A stretch of DNA of 64,000 bases from Verrucomicrobiota bacterium (lineage in GTDB: Bacteria; Verrucomicrobiota; Verrucomicrobiia; Limisphaerales; JADJPG01), in contig JADJPG010000014.1 in the NCBI GenBank assembly GCA_016713365.1, positions 62,001 through 126,000 on the forward strand. Direction: 5' to 3'. Below are positions 8,295-17,057 of the stretch, in pieces. Each line of letters opens with the position of its first letter. The first letter of the stretch is position 1. A program made the position numbers and the translations under genes. Under the pieces are notes generated by a model. That model was not told the origin of the DNA and made no database searches. It was given only the letters and a program-made list of their open reading frames with translations.

Positions 8295-10139
8295 TCACCG
8301 CTCAATCCCGACCGGGTAGAGGCGATAGCGATCGTCGTAGTAGGGGCTGCGTTCGTAGAACCAGCGTTTCCGTGCGACCGGGCTTGCGGCGAACGCCGGG
8401 TCGGCGGCGAGCTTCGCCTCGAACTCGGTTTTGAGTTTCGAATCGTTGGCCAACATGCGTTCCGCCAGCGGGGCCAGCACGTAGCCTTCGATGTATTCGG
8501 TGCGTTGCAGGATCTCGAGGAAGAAGCCCCAGGCCAGCAGGGAATCATCACTCTCAGGTTCCAGCAGGGCGACAGCGAGATCGCCCAGGGGTTGATCGGT
8601 GGGCACGCGCACGGAGCCGGCCGGGAACCGTTCCTCGCGGGTCTCGGCCTTCACCTGCGTCGTCATCGTGTAACGGCCTTCGAAAGGATGGTAGCCGCTG
8701 TTGGTCCGGGCACGTGGATTGACGAGGCGATACATCTCTACGGTGAGGGTGCGATCCTGCGTAAGGGTTTCCACGCGCAGGCCGTGGACTTTCAGGCGGG
8801 AGATAACTTCGGGTTTCGTCACCGGCACCCAGTAGGCCCGCGGGCGCGCGATTTCGCGGCCGGGTTTCAGCAGGGTGATCGGCACTCCGGGATAGAGCCG
8901 GGGCGTGCCGAGCCAGCGGGTCTCGGTGCCACCCGTCGCAGGCGACACGTAGTCCTCACGGGCGACGCCGAGGAAATCGATGGTGGTTCGTTCGCCCGGA
9001 GTTTCGGTTTGATTCACGGGAATGGCGGCACGCGTGGCAGAGGCATCGGCAAGGATGGCTTGCTGCAAGGCGCGGCCAGCAGTGCCGAGGGTGCGCAGGG
9101 AGGATTCGAGCAGGACGTAGGTTCCGAGCACGCGTTGACGATACGGTTTCAGGGAATGGTTCTCGACGAGGACGGTAGGGAGGTGTCGCAAATCGCCGTA
9201 GCCGGTCGAGTACCGTGGCGGGGCGGCGCTGACCTCGAAGCCTTTCGCGGGATCGAACCCGTCGCTGTCGAAGAACTGGCCGGGGATGTGTCCGGCGGCT
9301 TTCAACGCGGCTTCGGTGGCGGGCCGGAAGGTGTCATTGAGCCACTGACTGATCCGGGGCGACCAGGCGAAGGCGCCGGAGATGCCGTTGTAATCGAAGG
9401 TGACGTCGTATTGATGATCGAAGCCGTCGGTGACGTGGAGATCGAGATAGAGCGCGGGCGACCATTGATTGATGAGGCCGAGCATCGCCTGCATCTCGGG
9501 CGAGTCGGCCTTCATGTAATCACGGTTGAGGTTCAGGTTCTGCGCGGTGGTGCGCCAGCCTTGTCGCACGGGGCCGCGTTGGTTTGGCCGGCTCCATTCG
9601 GACGAGCGTTCGTGTCCATCGGCATTGAGCACGGGCACGAAGAGCAGATTGGCATGATCGAGCAGCGAGGCCTTGCCGCGAAGCGCGATGTCGCGCAGGA
9701 GCATCAGCCCGGCGTCCTTGCCATCGATCTCTCCGGAGTGAATGCCAGCTTGAGCGAGCAAGGTTGGTTTGCCGATCTTGCGGGCCTTGTCCGGCGTCAG
9801 CGAGCGTTCCCGCGCGGCGATGACGACGTAGAGCGTGCGTCCTTGTGCGGTGCGCCCGAACTCGCGCAGCGAGAGGAGCGATGAGGCTTTATCGAGTTTC
9901 CGGAGATAAGAAATGGTCTCGTCGTAGGTGGGCGTCTCGGTGATGCCGGTTTTCTCCGACGGCGTAATCCACGGATCGTCGGCTTTCGCGATCAAGGCCT
10001 CGCTCGCGCCCTTCCACGGCAACGCGGGCGGAAGGAGGTCAGCTCCACGGAGGTAAGGGCTCACGCTCCAGAGCAAGGTGAGCCACAGGCTGGCGACGAT
10101 GAAGCTGTGGTTCGCGAGAACGGTCCGTTGTATCCGCAT
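8295..10139 (-). CDS. Secreted M14 family zinc carboxypeptidase
   Basis: Exported peptidase of 614 residues, with an N-terminal hydrophobic signal (about 11-32). The M14 zinc site is intact: His134 and Glu137 in 'GIHSGEIDGKD', and His235 in 'YLDLHVTDG'. The catalytic Glu326 lies in 'TVLVENHSLKPY'. The substrate-fixing Arg/Asn stretch 'NLNLNRDYMK' is also seen. The protein is longer than classic carboxypeptidases because of an extra C-terminal domain (about 360-600). It probably degrades peptides outside the cytoplasm. It stands alone, divergent from the rarD gene 336 bp away. Confidence 0.87.
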   Translation of the reverse strand: MRIQRTVLANHSFIVASLWLTLLWSVSPYLRGADLLPPALPWKGASEALIAKADDPWITPSEKTGITETPTYDETISYLRKLDKASSLLSLREFGRTAQGRTLYVVIAARERSLTPDKARKIGKPTLLAQAGIHSGEIDGKDAGLMLLRDIALRGKASLLDHANLLFVPVLNADGHERSSEWSRPNQRGPVRQGWRTTAQNLNLNRDYMKADSPEMQAMLGLINQWSPALYLDLHVTDGFDHQYDVTFDYNGISGAFAWSPRISQWLNDTFRPATEAALKAAGHIPGQFFDSDGFDPAKGFEVSAAPPRYSTGYGDLRHLPTVLVENHSLKPYRQRVLGTYVLLESSLRTLGTAGRALQQAILADASATRAAIPVNQTETPGERTTIDFLGVAREDYVSPATGGTETRWLGTPRLYPGVPITLLKPGREIARPRAYWVPVTKPEVISRLKVHGLRVETLTQDRTLTVEMYRLVNPRARTNSGYHPFEGRYTMTTQVKAETREERFPAGSVRVPTDQPLGDLAVALLEPESDDSLLAWGFFLEILQRTEYIEGYVLAPLAERMLANDSKLKTEFEAKLAADPAFAASPVARKRWFYERSPYYDDRYRLYPVGIER

Positions 10140-10475
10140 GACCGATGATGATGCGGAAGAGTTGTCCCCACCGCAACGTTTCGGCTGCGCGCATCACGGT
10201 CGCCGGGCGCGGAAGAACTGACCGGTCGCGTTGGTGTTCGCCGCCAGCGGCCACCGCCACCACGATTTTGAATCTAGCCACGATCGCAGGGCCATCATCA
10301 ACAACCACGTAATGGATGAGCAAATCGTCTCATGCCACGCCATGCAAAGGCTTGATTCACCATAGAAGGTTGAGGACACCAACCCGCTCGAAATCCGTCC
10401 GGGTGACGCCGTCGCATTATTCCACCAGCTCCGTCCTCCCTTGTCGGCTAGCGGACAACTGATACGTTCGGTCGC
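10140..10475. other. Divergent intergenic region between M14 peptidase and rarD
   Basis: 336 bp with no plausible gene; the short frames overlap the peptidase start on both strands without domain support. It should hold the promoters of the two divergent genes. I could not pick out a convincing -35/-10 pair or binding site. Confidence 0.5.
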
Positions 10476-11396
10476 GTGGCCGGAACAGCAACGAACGCGA
10501 GTGAGACAACTGAACAGCGCAAGACCCGCGCAGGCCTTGGCTATGGACTGGCCGCTTATACGATGTGGGGCGTCTTTCCCCTCTACTTCCGGACGCTCAC
10601 CCACGTCTCACCGTGGGTCATCATCGGCCACCGCATCCTTTGGTCTGCCATCTTCCTCGCCCTGCTCATCTCGATTCGGCGCGAATGGTCCCAAGTCCTG
10701 CCGGTCGTGCGCCAGCCGCGCAGCCTGCTCCTGCTGACCGCCGGCGGAGTGCTGATTGCCGTCAACTGGCTGGTTTTCGTTTACGCTGTTGTCACAGGAC
10801 ACGTCCTCGAAGCCAGCTTGGGCTACTTCATTAACCCGCTTTTCTCGGTCGCGCTCGGGATGGTCTTCCTGCGCGAACGTCTGCGTCCCTGGCAATGGGT
10901 CGCGGTCGCCATCGCCGCCGTGGCTGTCGCCAACCTCACCTTCCGCGGCGAGCGCGTCCCTTGGATCGCTCTGTCGCTCGCCGTTTCATTCGGGCTGTAC
11001 GGACTGGTCCGGAAGAAGGTAAACATCAACTCCCTGCACGGGCTGCTCGTGGAAACGACCGTGCTGCTGCCGCTGGCTGTCATTGGTTTGATTTCATTTC
11101 CGTTGCAACAACCGACTCCCACCACGCTCGGGTTGCTTTCGTTGCTCGGTGTCATTACCGCGGCGCCACTGCTGTCCTTCGGCGCGGCCTTGCGGCGGTT
11201 GCCGCTCTCGACGATGGGCTTTCTCCAATACGTCGGACCGACGCTGCAATTCCTGGTGGCCATCTTCGCATTCCGCGAACCTTTGGATCACACGAAGCTC
11301 CTGAGCTTCGGTTTGTGCTGGGCCGGCATCGCCGTCTATGTGGCCGATTCCGTCAGAACTCACACCACACCACCAGTGGCGGACCGGCCTGAGTAA
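10476..11396 (+). CDS. rarD: RarD-type EamA/DMT permease
   Basis: Inner-membrane drug/metabolite transporter of 306 residues with ten predicted helices. It matches RarD proteins over its length: 'YGLAAYTMWGVFPLYF', 'SPWVIIGHRILWSAIF', 'VNWLVFVYAVVTGHVLEASL', 'GYFINPLFSVALGMVFLRER' and 'LSTMGFLQYVGPTLQFL'. The start is GTG at 10476, which gives a short hydrophilic N-terminus before helix 1. The substrate of RarD proteins is uncertain; chloramphenicol sensitivity in other bacteria gave the name. Nothing nearby indicates the cargo. Confidence 0.9.
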   Translation: MAGTATNASETTEQRKTRAGLGYGLAAYTMWGVFPLYFRTLTHVSPWVIIGHRILWSAIFLALLISIRREWSQVLPVVRQPRSLLLLTAGGVLIAVNWLVFVYAVVTGHVLEASLGYFINPLFSVALGMVFLRERLRPWQWVAVAIAAVAVANLTFRGERVPWIALSLAVSFGLYGLVRKKVNINSLHGLLVETTVLLPLAVIGLISFPLQQPTPTTLGLLSLLGVITAAPLLSFGAALRRLPLSTMGFLQYVGPTLQFLVAIFAFREPLDHTKLLSFGLCWAGIAVYVADSVRTHTTPPVADRPE

Positions 11397-11514
11397 GATC
11401 GACTCTGCTTGAACCCAAGGAGCCTCCGTCATCTTGCAACGCTGCGTTTGCGGGCCTCAACTCTTCCGATAATTCGGCGCGACAGACTCTTGGTTCCCGA
11501 GTATCGATTTTCGC

Positions 11515-13242
11515 ATGAACAACACGGCTTTCCTCTCCCTCGTCATGGTGTCGCTCGCGATACTCGCGCCGACCGTCGGTGCGGACTGGCCGCAATATCG
11601 GGGACCTTCAGCGAACGGCGTGGATACGAGCCGCGCGCTGCCTAAATCTTGGAATGTAGAAACGGGCGAGAACGTCCGCTGGCACACGGCGATTCCGGGA
11701 CTGGCGCATTCGAGTCCCATCGTGATGGGCGACCGCGTCTATGTCGCGACGGTGGTTTCCCAGCAGGAAGCAGAGTTGAAGGTGGGGCTCTACGGCGACA
11801 TCAACGCGGCGAACGACAACGACGCGCAGGAGTGGCGCTTGCTCGCGCTCGATAAGGCCACCGGCAAAGTGCTCTGGAACACCCTCGGACTGAAAGCCGT
11901 TCCGAAAGTGAAGCGGCACACGAAGGCGAGTCATTGCAATTCCACTCCGGCCACCGACGGCAAACACATCGTCGCCATCTTCGGCTCGGAAGGTTTGTTC
12001 TGCTTCGACACGGACGGGAAGCTGGTTTGGAAAAAGGATCTCGGTCCCATGGATTCCGGCTACTTCGCGTCGCCCACGGCGCAATGGGGCTTCGCCAGTT
12101 CGCCCATCATTCACGATGGGAAAGTCATCGTGCTGTGCGACGTGCAACAGGGTTCCTTCATCGCGAGCTTTGACCTCCGCGACGGTAGCGAACTGTGGCG
12201 CACTGCGAGAAAGGACGTCCCGACCTGGGGCACGCCGACGCTCGTGCAAACGACCACGCGCACGCAGATCGTCGCGAACGGCTGGCACGAGACGGCGGGT
12301 TATGACTTCGCCACGGACGCGAAGCTGTAGACGCTCGATGGCGGCGGCGACATCCCGGTGCCCACGCCGATCTTCGCGCACGGCTACATTTACCTGACGA
12401 GCGCGCATGGTCGGTGGCGGCCGATGCGGGCGATTCGTCCCGAGGCGACGGGCGAGATCACGCCGGAAGATCCGGGCAAGACGAATGCGTTCATCGCGTG
12501 GGCACATGGACGTCAGGGCAACTACATGCAGACTCCGCTGGCCGTGGGCGACCTGCTCTTTGGCTGCAATGACAATGGCATTCTCACCTGTTTCGATGCC
12601 CGGACCGGCTCCATTCATTTCAGCGAGCGACTCTCGCAGCGCGGGCAAGGCTTCACCGCGTCGCCCGTGTCCGACGGCAAGCACCTTTACTTCGCGAGCG
12701 AGCTGGGGAATGTCTTCGTCGTCGCTGCTGAACCGAAGCTCAACCTCAAAGGCATTCATCCGCTGCCAGAAACCTGCATGGCCACGCCCGCCATCAGTGA
12801 CGGCACGTTGTTCTTTCGCACGCGGCATCAACTCATCGCCATCGGCGAAGGCGGACGTTCCGCAGGCGTGAAGCTATCCTCGCAAACTGCCGCTGCCACC
12901 GAGCCGCCGAAGCTGGTTCTGAAGAAACCCGATGCTGCGCTGGTGGGCAACTGGCAAGGCACGATACAGATCGCCACGACGAAGCTCCGCGGGCTCTTCT
13001 CCATCCGCGATGCCGGCGCTGAGATGAAAGGGACGATGACGAGCCTCGATCAGGGCAACGCGAAAGTGAAGATGTCACAGGTCGGCGACCACGAAGGCAC
13101 GGTGTATCTGAAGTTCGACTCTATCAACGCGCACTTTCAGGGACGTTGGAACGAGGCGAAAGATGAGCTCAAAGGCGAGTGGCATCAGCAGGACACGGTT
13201 TCTCCGCTCACCCTCAAGCGGCTACCGTCGGAGGAGAAGTAA
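11515..13242 (+). pseudogene. Exported PQQ-like beta-propeller protein with internal amber stop
   Basis: A signal peptide (1-23) is followed by an eight-bladed PQQ-type propeller, with blade repeats such as 'ALDKATGKVLWNT', 'CFDTDGKLVWKKD' and 'SFDLRDGSELWR'. The frame is broken by TAG at 12328-12330 and then continues without shift to 13242, for 575 residues in all. The next residues, TLDGGGDIPVPTP, show that the coding sense is unbroken. By analogy with the other blades ('xLWxL') the stop replaces a Trp codon, a one-base TGG-to-TAG change. The last 110 residues form a separate beta-rich domain ('LVGNWQGTIQ' ... 'TMTSLDQGNAKVK' ... 'LKGEWHQQ') like the N-terminal domain of some alpha/beta hydrolases. 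If translation restarts, the second part could begin near ATG 12424. It may be a sequencing error. Confidence 0.8.
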
Positions 13243-13249
13243 ACGGAGC

Positions 13250-14197
13250 ATGGGTTTTGACCACAACCAGATGAAAGCTCGGGCGGCGGAACTCGCGGCC
13301 CGCGGTGTCTTCATCGGCACATCCTCCTGGAAGTACGAAGGCTGGCGGGGCCAGCTCTACGATGACGCGCGCTATGTGTATCGCGGCAAGTTCGCGCGCA
13401 CGCGCTTCGAGCGGATGTGCCTGGCCGAGTATGCGGAGGTGTTCAAGACCGTGTGTGTCGATGCGGCGTATTACGCGTTCCCGCGTCGCGAATATCTGGA
13501 GGGGCTGGCGGATCAGGTGCCGGACGATTTCCGGTTCGGCTTCAAGGTGACGGATGAAATCACCACGCGGAAGTTTCCGAACCTCGAACGATTCGGCGCG
13601 AAGGCCGGCCAGCCGAACCGCGATTTCCTGAACGCGGATCTGTTTGCCACCGCGTTTCTCAAACCGTGCGAATACATCCGGCCGAAGATCGGCGTGCTGA
13701 TGTTCGAGTTCTCGCGCTTCTATCCCACCGACTACGAGCACGGTCGGGAGTTCGTTGCGGACCTGGATGCGTTTCTAGGGAAGCTGCCGAAGGGCTGGCC
13801 GTACGCCGTGGAGATGCGGAACAAGCACTGGCTGGCGCCGGAGTATTTCGAGTGCCTGGCGCGGCACGGCGTCACGCACGTGTTCAATTCGTGGGAAGCG
13901 ATGCCGTCGGTGCCGGAACAGATGGCGTTGCCGGGCAGCCGTCCGAATCCCGAACTGGTGGCTGCGCGGTTCCTGCTCAAGCCGGGTCGCAAGTATGAGG
14001 ACGCGGTGAAATCGTTTCAGCCGTATGACAAGACGAAGGAGATTTATCCGGAAGCGCGGGAAGCCGGGCGCGCGTTGATTCAGGAAGGCGAACGCTACGA
14101 GCCGCGGCGCAAGACTTACATCTACGTGAACAACCGGCTGGAAGGAAACGCGCTGTCGACAATTGAAGCGATGGTGGGGCTGGTGGCGGCGCCGTAA
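13250..14197 (+). CDS. DUF72 (YecE-like) family protein
   Basis: 315 residues of the DUF72 family, TIM-barrel proteins of unknown activity found in most bacteria. Diagnostic stretches are 'FIGTSSWKYEGWRGQLYDD' at the start, 'VCVDAAYYAFPRREYLEGL', 'FGFKVTDEITTRKFPN', 'YAVEMRNKHWLAPEYF' and 'KTYIYVNNRLEGNALSTIEA' at the end. ATG 13250 is chosen because the family begins here; an in-frame ATG at 13163 would run through the previous gene. It starts 7 bp after the PQQ-protein stop, so the two are likely co-transcribed. Confidence 0.87.
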   Translation: MGFDHNQMKARAAELAARGVFIGTSSWKYEGWRGQLYDDARYVYRGKFARTRFERMCLAEYAEVFKTVCVDAAYYAFPRREYLEGLADQVPDDFRFGFKVTDEITTRKFPNLERFGAKAGQPNRDFLNADLFATAFLKPCEYIRPKIGVLMFEFSRFYPTDYEHGREFVADLDAFLGKLPKGWPYAVEMRNKHWLAPEYFECLARHGVTHVFNSWEAMPSVPEQMALPGSRPNPELVAARFLLKPGRKYEDAVKSFQPYDKTKEIYPEAREAGRALIQEGERYEPRRKTYIYVNNRLEGNALSTIEAMVGLVAAP

Positions 14198-14623
14198 GGG
14201 ACGGATGGCTCAACGCCAACTCATCTCTTAGTCGTGACCGCCAATTTGATTCCGCAAGAGCCATGCCTCGATTGACGGCCAGTGGTACAATAACCTGCTG
14301 CTGCCAGACAATCGGATGCTGGGCATTTTACCTGTTCTGGAGTAATCGCGGAGGGTCCGTTCACATAGCGGCAGTCACCTCGCCAGTTCCTTAAATCCAA
14401 TGAAGGCTTCGTCAGGGGTTGTGGCCTTCGTGGACCTGAGAGCTGTTGTGTCATCTATCGTTGTGCCCTCATAGTCTTGGATTTTTCGTGCACCACGCAA
14501 CCGTCCCACAATCTGAGCTGGGGGACACGAGCCTTTTGATCGGGGGACCTAGGCTGAAGTGCGGAAGGCGACACCCGTCGACCCCCAACGCGCGGCCTAC
14601 TTACCTTTGAGAGAGGATGTTGC
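14198..14623. other. Intergenic region with no recognisable gene
   Basis: About 426 bp between the DUF72 gene and the thermonuclease remnant. Short frames exist on both strands but show no family resemblance or signal peptide. Together with the gene fragments that follow, it looks like decayed DNA. Confidence 0.5.
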
Positions 14624-14980
14624 TCACATCCCCACGCGTTTCGTTCTCGCATCCGCCTCGATCTGTTTCAACTTCTCCATGTGATCTTTTGCCCTGGTGC
14701 CGTCCGGAAGAATGGCCACTGTCCCCTTGGCGCGGGCCCGTCCAAGGCGCACCAGCATCTCGGCGAGATCATTGCCACTGGTTTCGATCAGCGCGTAATA
14801 GCGAGGCAGCCGACTGGGCCCCATTGCATTCTGCCACCGCGTCGTGATCACCATCGGCGCCTTCAACCATTCCGCAGTGAACTTCTTCGCCGCGGCCGTC
14901 CCCTTGCGATGTTCCTCGATGGTAACTCCGAAATACTCGCACTACTCCTTCACGCGATCCTTCAACTTCTCGTCTGGCGC
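14624..14980 (-). pseudogene. Thermonuclease-family (SNase-like) gene remnant
   Basis: Minus-strand coding sense for the second half of a staphylococcal-nuclease-type domain: 'EYFGVTIEEHRKGTAAAKKF', 'TTRWQNAMGPSRLPRYYALI', 'GNDLAEMLVRLGRARAKG' and 'LPDGTRAKDHMEKLKQIEA'. The order and spacing match small secreted or mobile-element thermonucleases. The sense continues upstream to about 14980, but an in-frame TAG at 14942-14944 interrupts it ('RVKE*CEYFG', probably a Gln codon CAG turned TAG). The N-terminal half, with the signal peptide and first active-site Arg region, is missing. It meets the 5' end of the methylase fragment head to head, so a rearrangement joined two truncated genes. Confidence 0.72.
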
Positions 14981-15309
14981 CCATGCCGGCCGAAGCCCTG
15001 GCGGTGGTGAAGGCGTGGGGAGTTGAATTGAAAACCATGAAGGGCTTCGCCTGGCGCAAGCGCACGACTCACGGCAAGTCGCACATCGGCATGGGGAATT
15101 GGACGCGCGCTAACACCGAAGATTGTCTGTTCGCCGTGCGCGGGCGTCCCGTGCGGGCATCGAAGGCGGTAAGGCATTTCATCGATGCACCACGCCGTCG
15201 ACACAGTCAGAAACCGGAGGAAGCGCGTGTTCGCCTGGTGCAGATGCTCGGCGACGTGCCGCGTATTGAGCTGTTTGCACGGGAGGGGACCCCAGGCTGG
15301 GATGTTTGA
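14977..15309 (+). pseudogene. MT-A70 family adenine methyltransferase remnant (C-terminal half)
   Basis: The sense 'APMPAEALAVVKAWGVELKT' followed by 'GNWTRANTEDCLFAVRGRP' and 'APRRRHSQKPEEARVRLVQM' ... 'RIELFAREGTPGWDV' is the C-terminal half of MT-A70-like N6-adenine methyltransferases common in phages and mobile elements. The N-terminal part with the DPPW catalytic motif is absent, so the fragment cannot be active. Frame and stop (15307-15309) are intact. An ATG at 14983 could open the frame, but it lies inside the domain. It abuts the thermonuclease remnant and lies 600 bp from a tRNA-Ser gene, which suggests a decayed integrated element. Confidence 0.75.
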
Positions 15310-15912
15310 GGCAACGAGGTAGAATCAAACGTTACAATCCGTAGCAGGGCTCTGATTGCGTCGTCGTAGCAATCTCCAGCGGCGAGGGATTGCAGTTGAA
15401 GGCCTCAAAATCGATGCGAGTCGGTAGGGTTGGTCAGTGCTCTGAACCGCGGGTCTGTTAGGTAACCGCGCTGCTACAGCTCAATAGTCTTGGCGCCGGA
15501 ATGGCCAACGAGTGTCCGGCTGGTGGCGACGGAGAGTGGATGGACAATTTCTATACCATGATCTCCGGAGGGAAGGTAACCACTATGCCGAGGAAATTCA
15601 CACAAGGCCTCAGCGGGCGGAGTCGGGATGGTTGGACGCCAACTGAAACAGTTTGAGTAGAGCAACTCGGTGGAATCCAAGACCAGGATCGAACACGCGC
15701 CGAGTTAGCACTCAATGCCAAGATGCAGTGTGGTGGTCCGCCTAGCCACGATGGAAAAACGGAGACGGATTCAGGTGTGGCGCCGCTCGATCAAAAACAA
15801 CATCTGATGGGTCCGTTATCCGCGTATCGCTTCTGACTTTGATTCTGACTGCTGTTGCGGCGGCGGTTAATTTGATTTTGTAAGAATTTGATGGGGAATT
15901 ACTTAAGAAAAA
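15310..15912. other. Intergenic region beside tRNA-Ser, no recognisable gene
   Basis: About 600 bp without supported coding sequence. A 68-codon minus frame (15474-15680) shows no family I know. No copy of the tRNA 3' end that could mark an attachment site was found on this side by eye. Best read as the remainder of a decayed insertion. Confidence 0.45.
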
Positions 15913-16004
15913 TGGCGGAGAGAGGGGGATTCGAACCCCCGATACGGTTTAACCCGTATAACGGTTTAGCAAACCGTCGCTTTCGGCCACTCAGCCATCT
16001 CTCC
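15913..16004 (-). tRNA. tRNA-Ser (anticodon GCU)
   Basis: Read on the minus strand, the molecule begins GGAGAGATGGCTGAGTGGC and ends with TCTCTCC-G-CCA; the seven-base acceptor stem pairs fully. The anticodon loop TTGCTAA sits on the stem ACGGT/ACCGT, which gives anticodon GCU (Ser, AGC/AGU codons). A long variable arm (TATACGGGTTAAACCGTA), typical of serine tRNAs, and the T-loop GTTCGAATC are present. The CCA end is encoded. Confidence 0.97.
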
Positions 16005-16113
16005 AGACCGCTTGCAAGTAATCGCGATTCGCACGATTCCGCAAGGAAATTATCGGCGTATCAGGCATTTCCGCGAATGAATTCTTCGCTTCGCGCGATG
16101 CGTCGCGACTCGC

Positions 16114-16995
16114 TCAGTTGGTGCTCTTCAGCACGCTCAGGAATTGTTTCATGGCGGGCGAGAGGACCTTGTTCTTCTTATGAATGGCGGCCAGCGGACG
16201 GTAGAACTCCTCGTCCTCGATTTTGATCTCGACGAGGGTTTGCTTCGAGACTTCTTGAGTGATGGTGCCGTGGGGAACAATAGCGATGCCGGCGTCGATC
16301 TCCACCGCGCGCTTCACGGTTTCGATGTTGTCGAACTCCATCACGTGCTGAACGTTGATTTCGTTCTCCTTGAGAATCTTGTCGATCGCACGGCGGGTCG
16401 GAATATCGGGCTCGAACCCGATGAATTTCTGTCCCGAGATCGCTTTCAGGGCCACGCTCTTCGCTTTCGCGAGCGGATGCTGAGGATGACAGATGAGCAC
16501 CATCATGTCCTTGCGCAGGGGGACAATCTCGAGTTTGGAATCCTTGAGTGGGTAGGCGACCAATCCGAGATCGACCACGTTTCCGAGGACATCGTCATAC
16601 ACCTGGTTGGACCGGCGATATTCCACGTGCACATTCACCGTGGGATAGGCCTTGAGAAACTTCTTCAAATACGGCGGCAGATCGTGCAGGCCGATGCTGT
16701 AGATGGTGGCGACACGAATGGTGCCGGAGACGATGTCCTTAATTTCCTGCAGCCGGCTAAAGAGCGCGTCGTAGGTCTGGATGATTTGCTTGCTGTAATC
16801 GTAGAGAACCTGGCCTTCGCGAGTAAGGCGGAACTTCTTTTTGCTTCGCTCGATGAGCAGGGACTTGAACTGGCGCTCCAGGGAACTGATTTGCTGACTG
16901 ACAGCAGATTGGGTGACGTGATTGATTTGAGCGGCTTTGGTGAAACTTTCAGTTTCAGCAAGATCGCAGAAGACCTTCAGGCTTTCGATTTGCAT
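16114..16995 (-). CDS. LysR-type transcriptional regulator
   Basis: 293-residue DNA-binding regulator. The N-terminal winged helix-turn-helix is typical ('LKVFCDLAETESFTKAAQ' and 'VTQSAVSQQISSLERQF', about 5-65), followed by a linker helix and a two-lobed effector domain (about 90-290). Such proteins usually bind as tetramers and control a nearby gene. The neighbours on the same strand are a sensor-kinase-like protein and nucleoside-salvage genes upstream, with no divergent partner. Its effector and target are unknown. It starts with MQIESLKVF at 16995. Confidence 0.9.
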   Translation of the reverse strand: MQIESLKVFCDLAETESFTKAAQINHVTQSAVSQQISSLERQFKSLLIERSKKKFRLTREGQVLYDYSKQIIQTYDALFSRLQEIKDIVSGTIRVATIYSIGLHDLPPYLKKFLKAYPTVNVHVEYRRSNQVYDDVLGNVVDLGLVAYPLKDSKLEIVPLRKDMMVLICHPQHPLAKAKSVALKAISGQKFIGFEPDIPTRRAIDKILKENEINVQHVMEFDNIETVKRAVEIDAGIAIVPHGTITQEVSKQTLVEIKIEDEEFYRPLAAIHKKNKVLSPAMKQFLSVLKSTN

Positions 16996-17057
16996 AATTT
17001 ATTAATGGCCGATGCTAATCGGTGGACTTATCGAAAGTCAAATTGCGCTCGAAAAGA

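Noticed and set aside
8277..9884. 535-codon plus-strand frame opposite the M14 carboxypeptidase
   Set aside because: Antisense shadow with Gly/Arg-rich composition; the minus strand has the full zinc site.
12328..12330. Pyrrolysine or other recoding of the in-frame TAG
   Set aside because: The expected residue at this blade position is Trp, one base away, and no pyl gene or PYLIS-like hairpin is visible.
15474..15680. 68-codon minus-strand frame near tRNA-Ser
   Set aside because: No recognisable domain, signal or ribosome-binding site; probably chance in decayed DNA.
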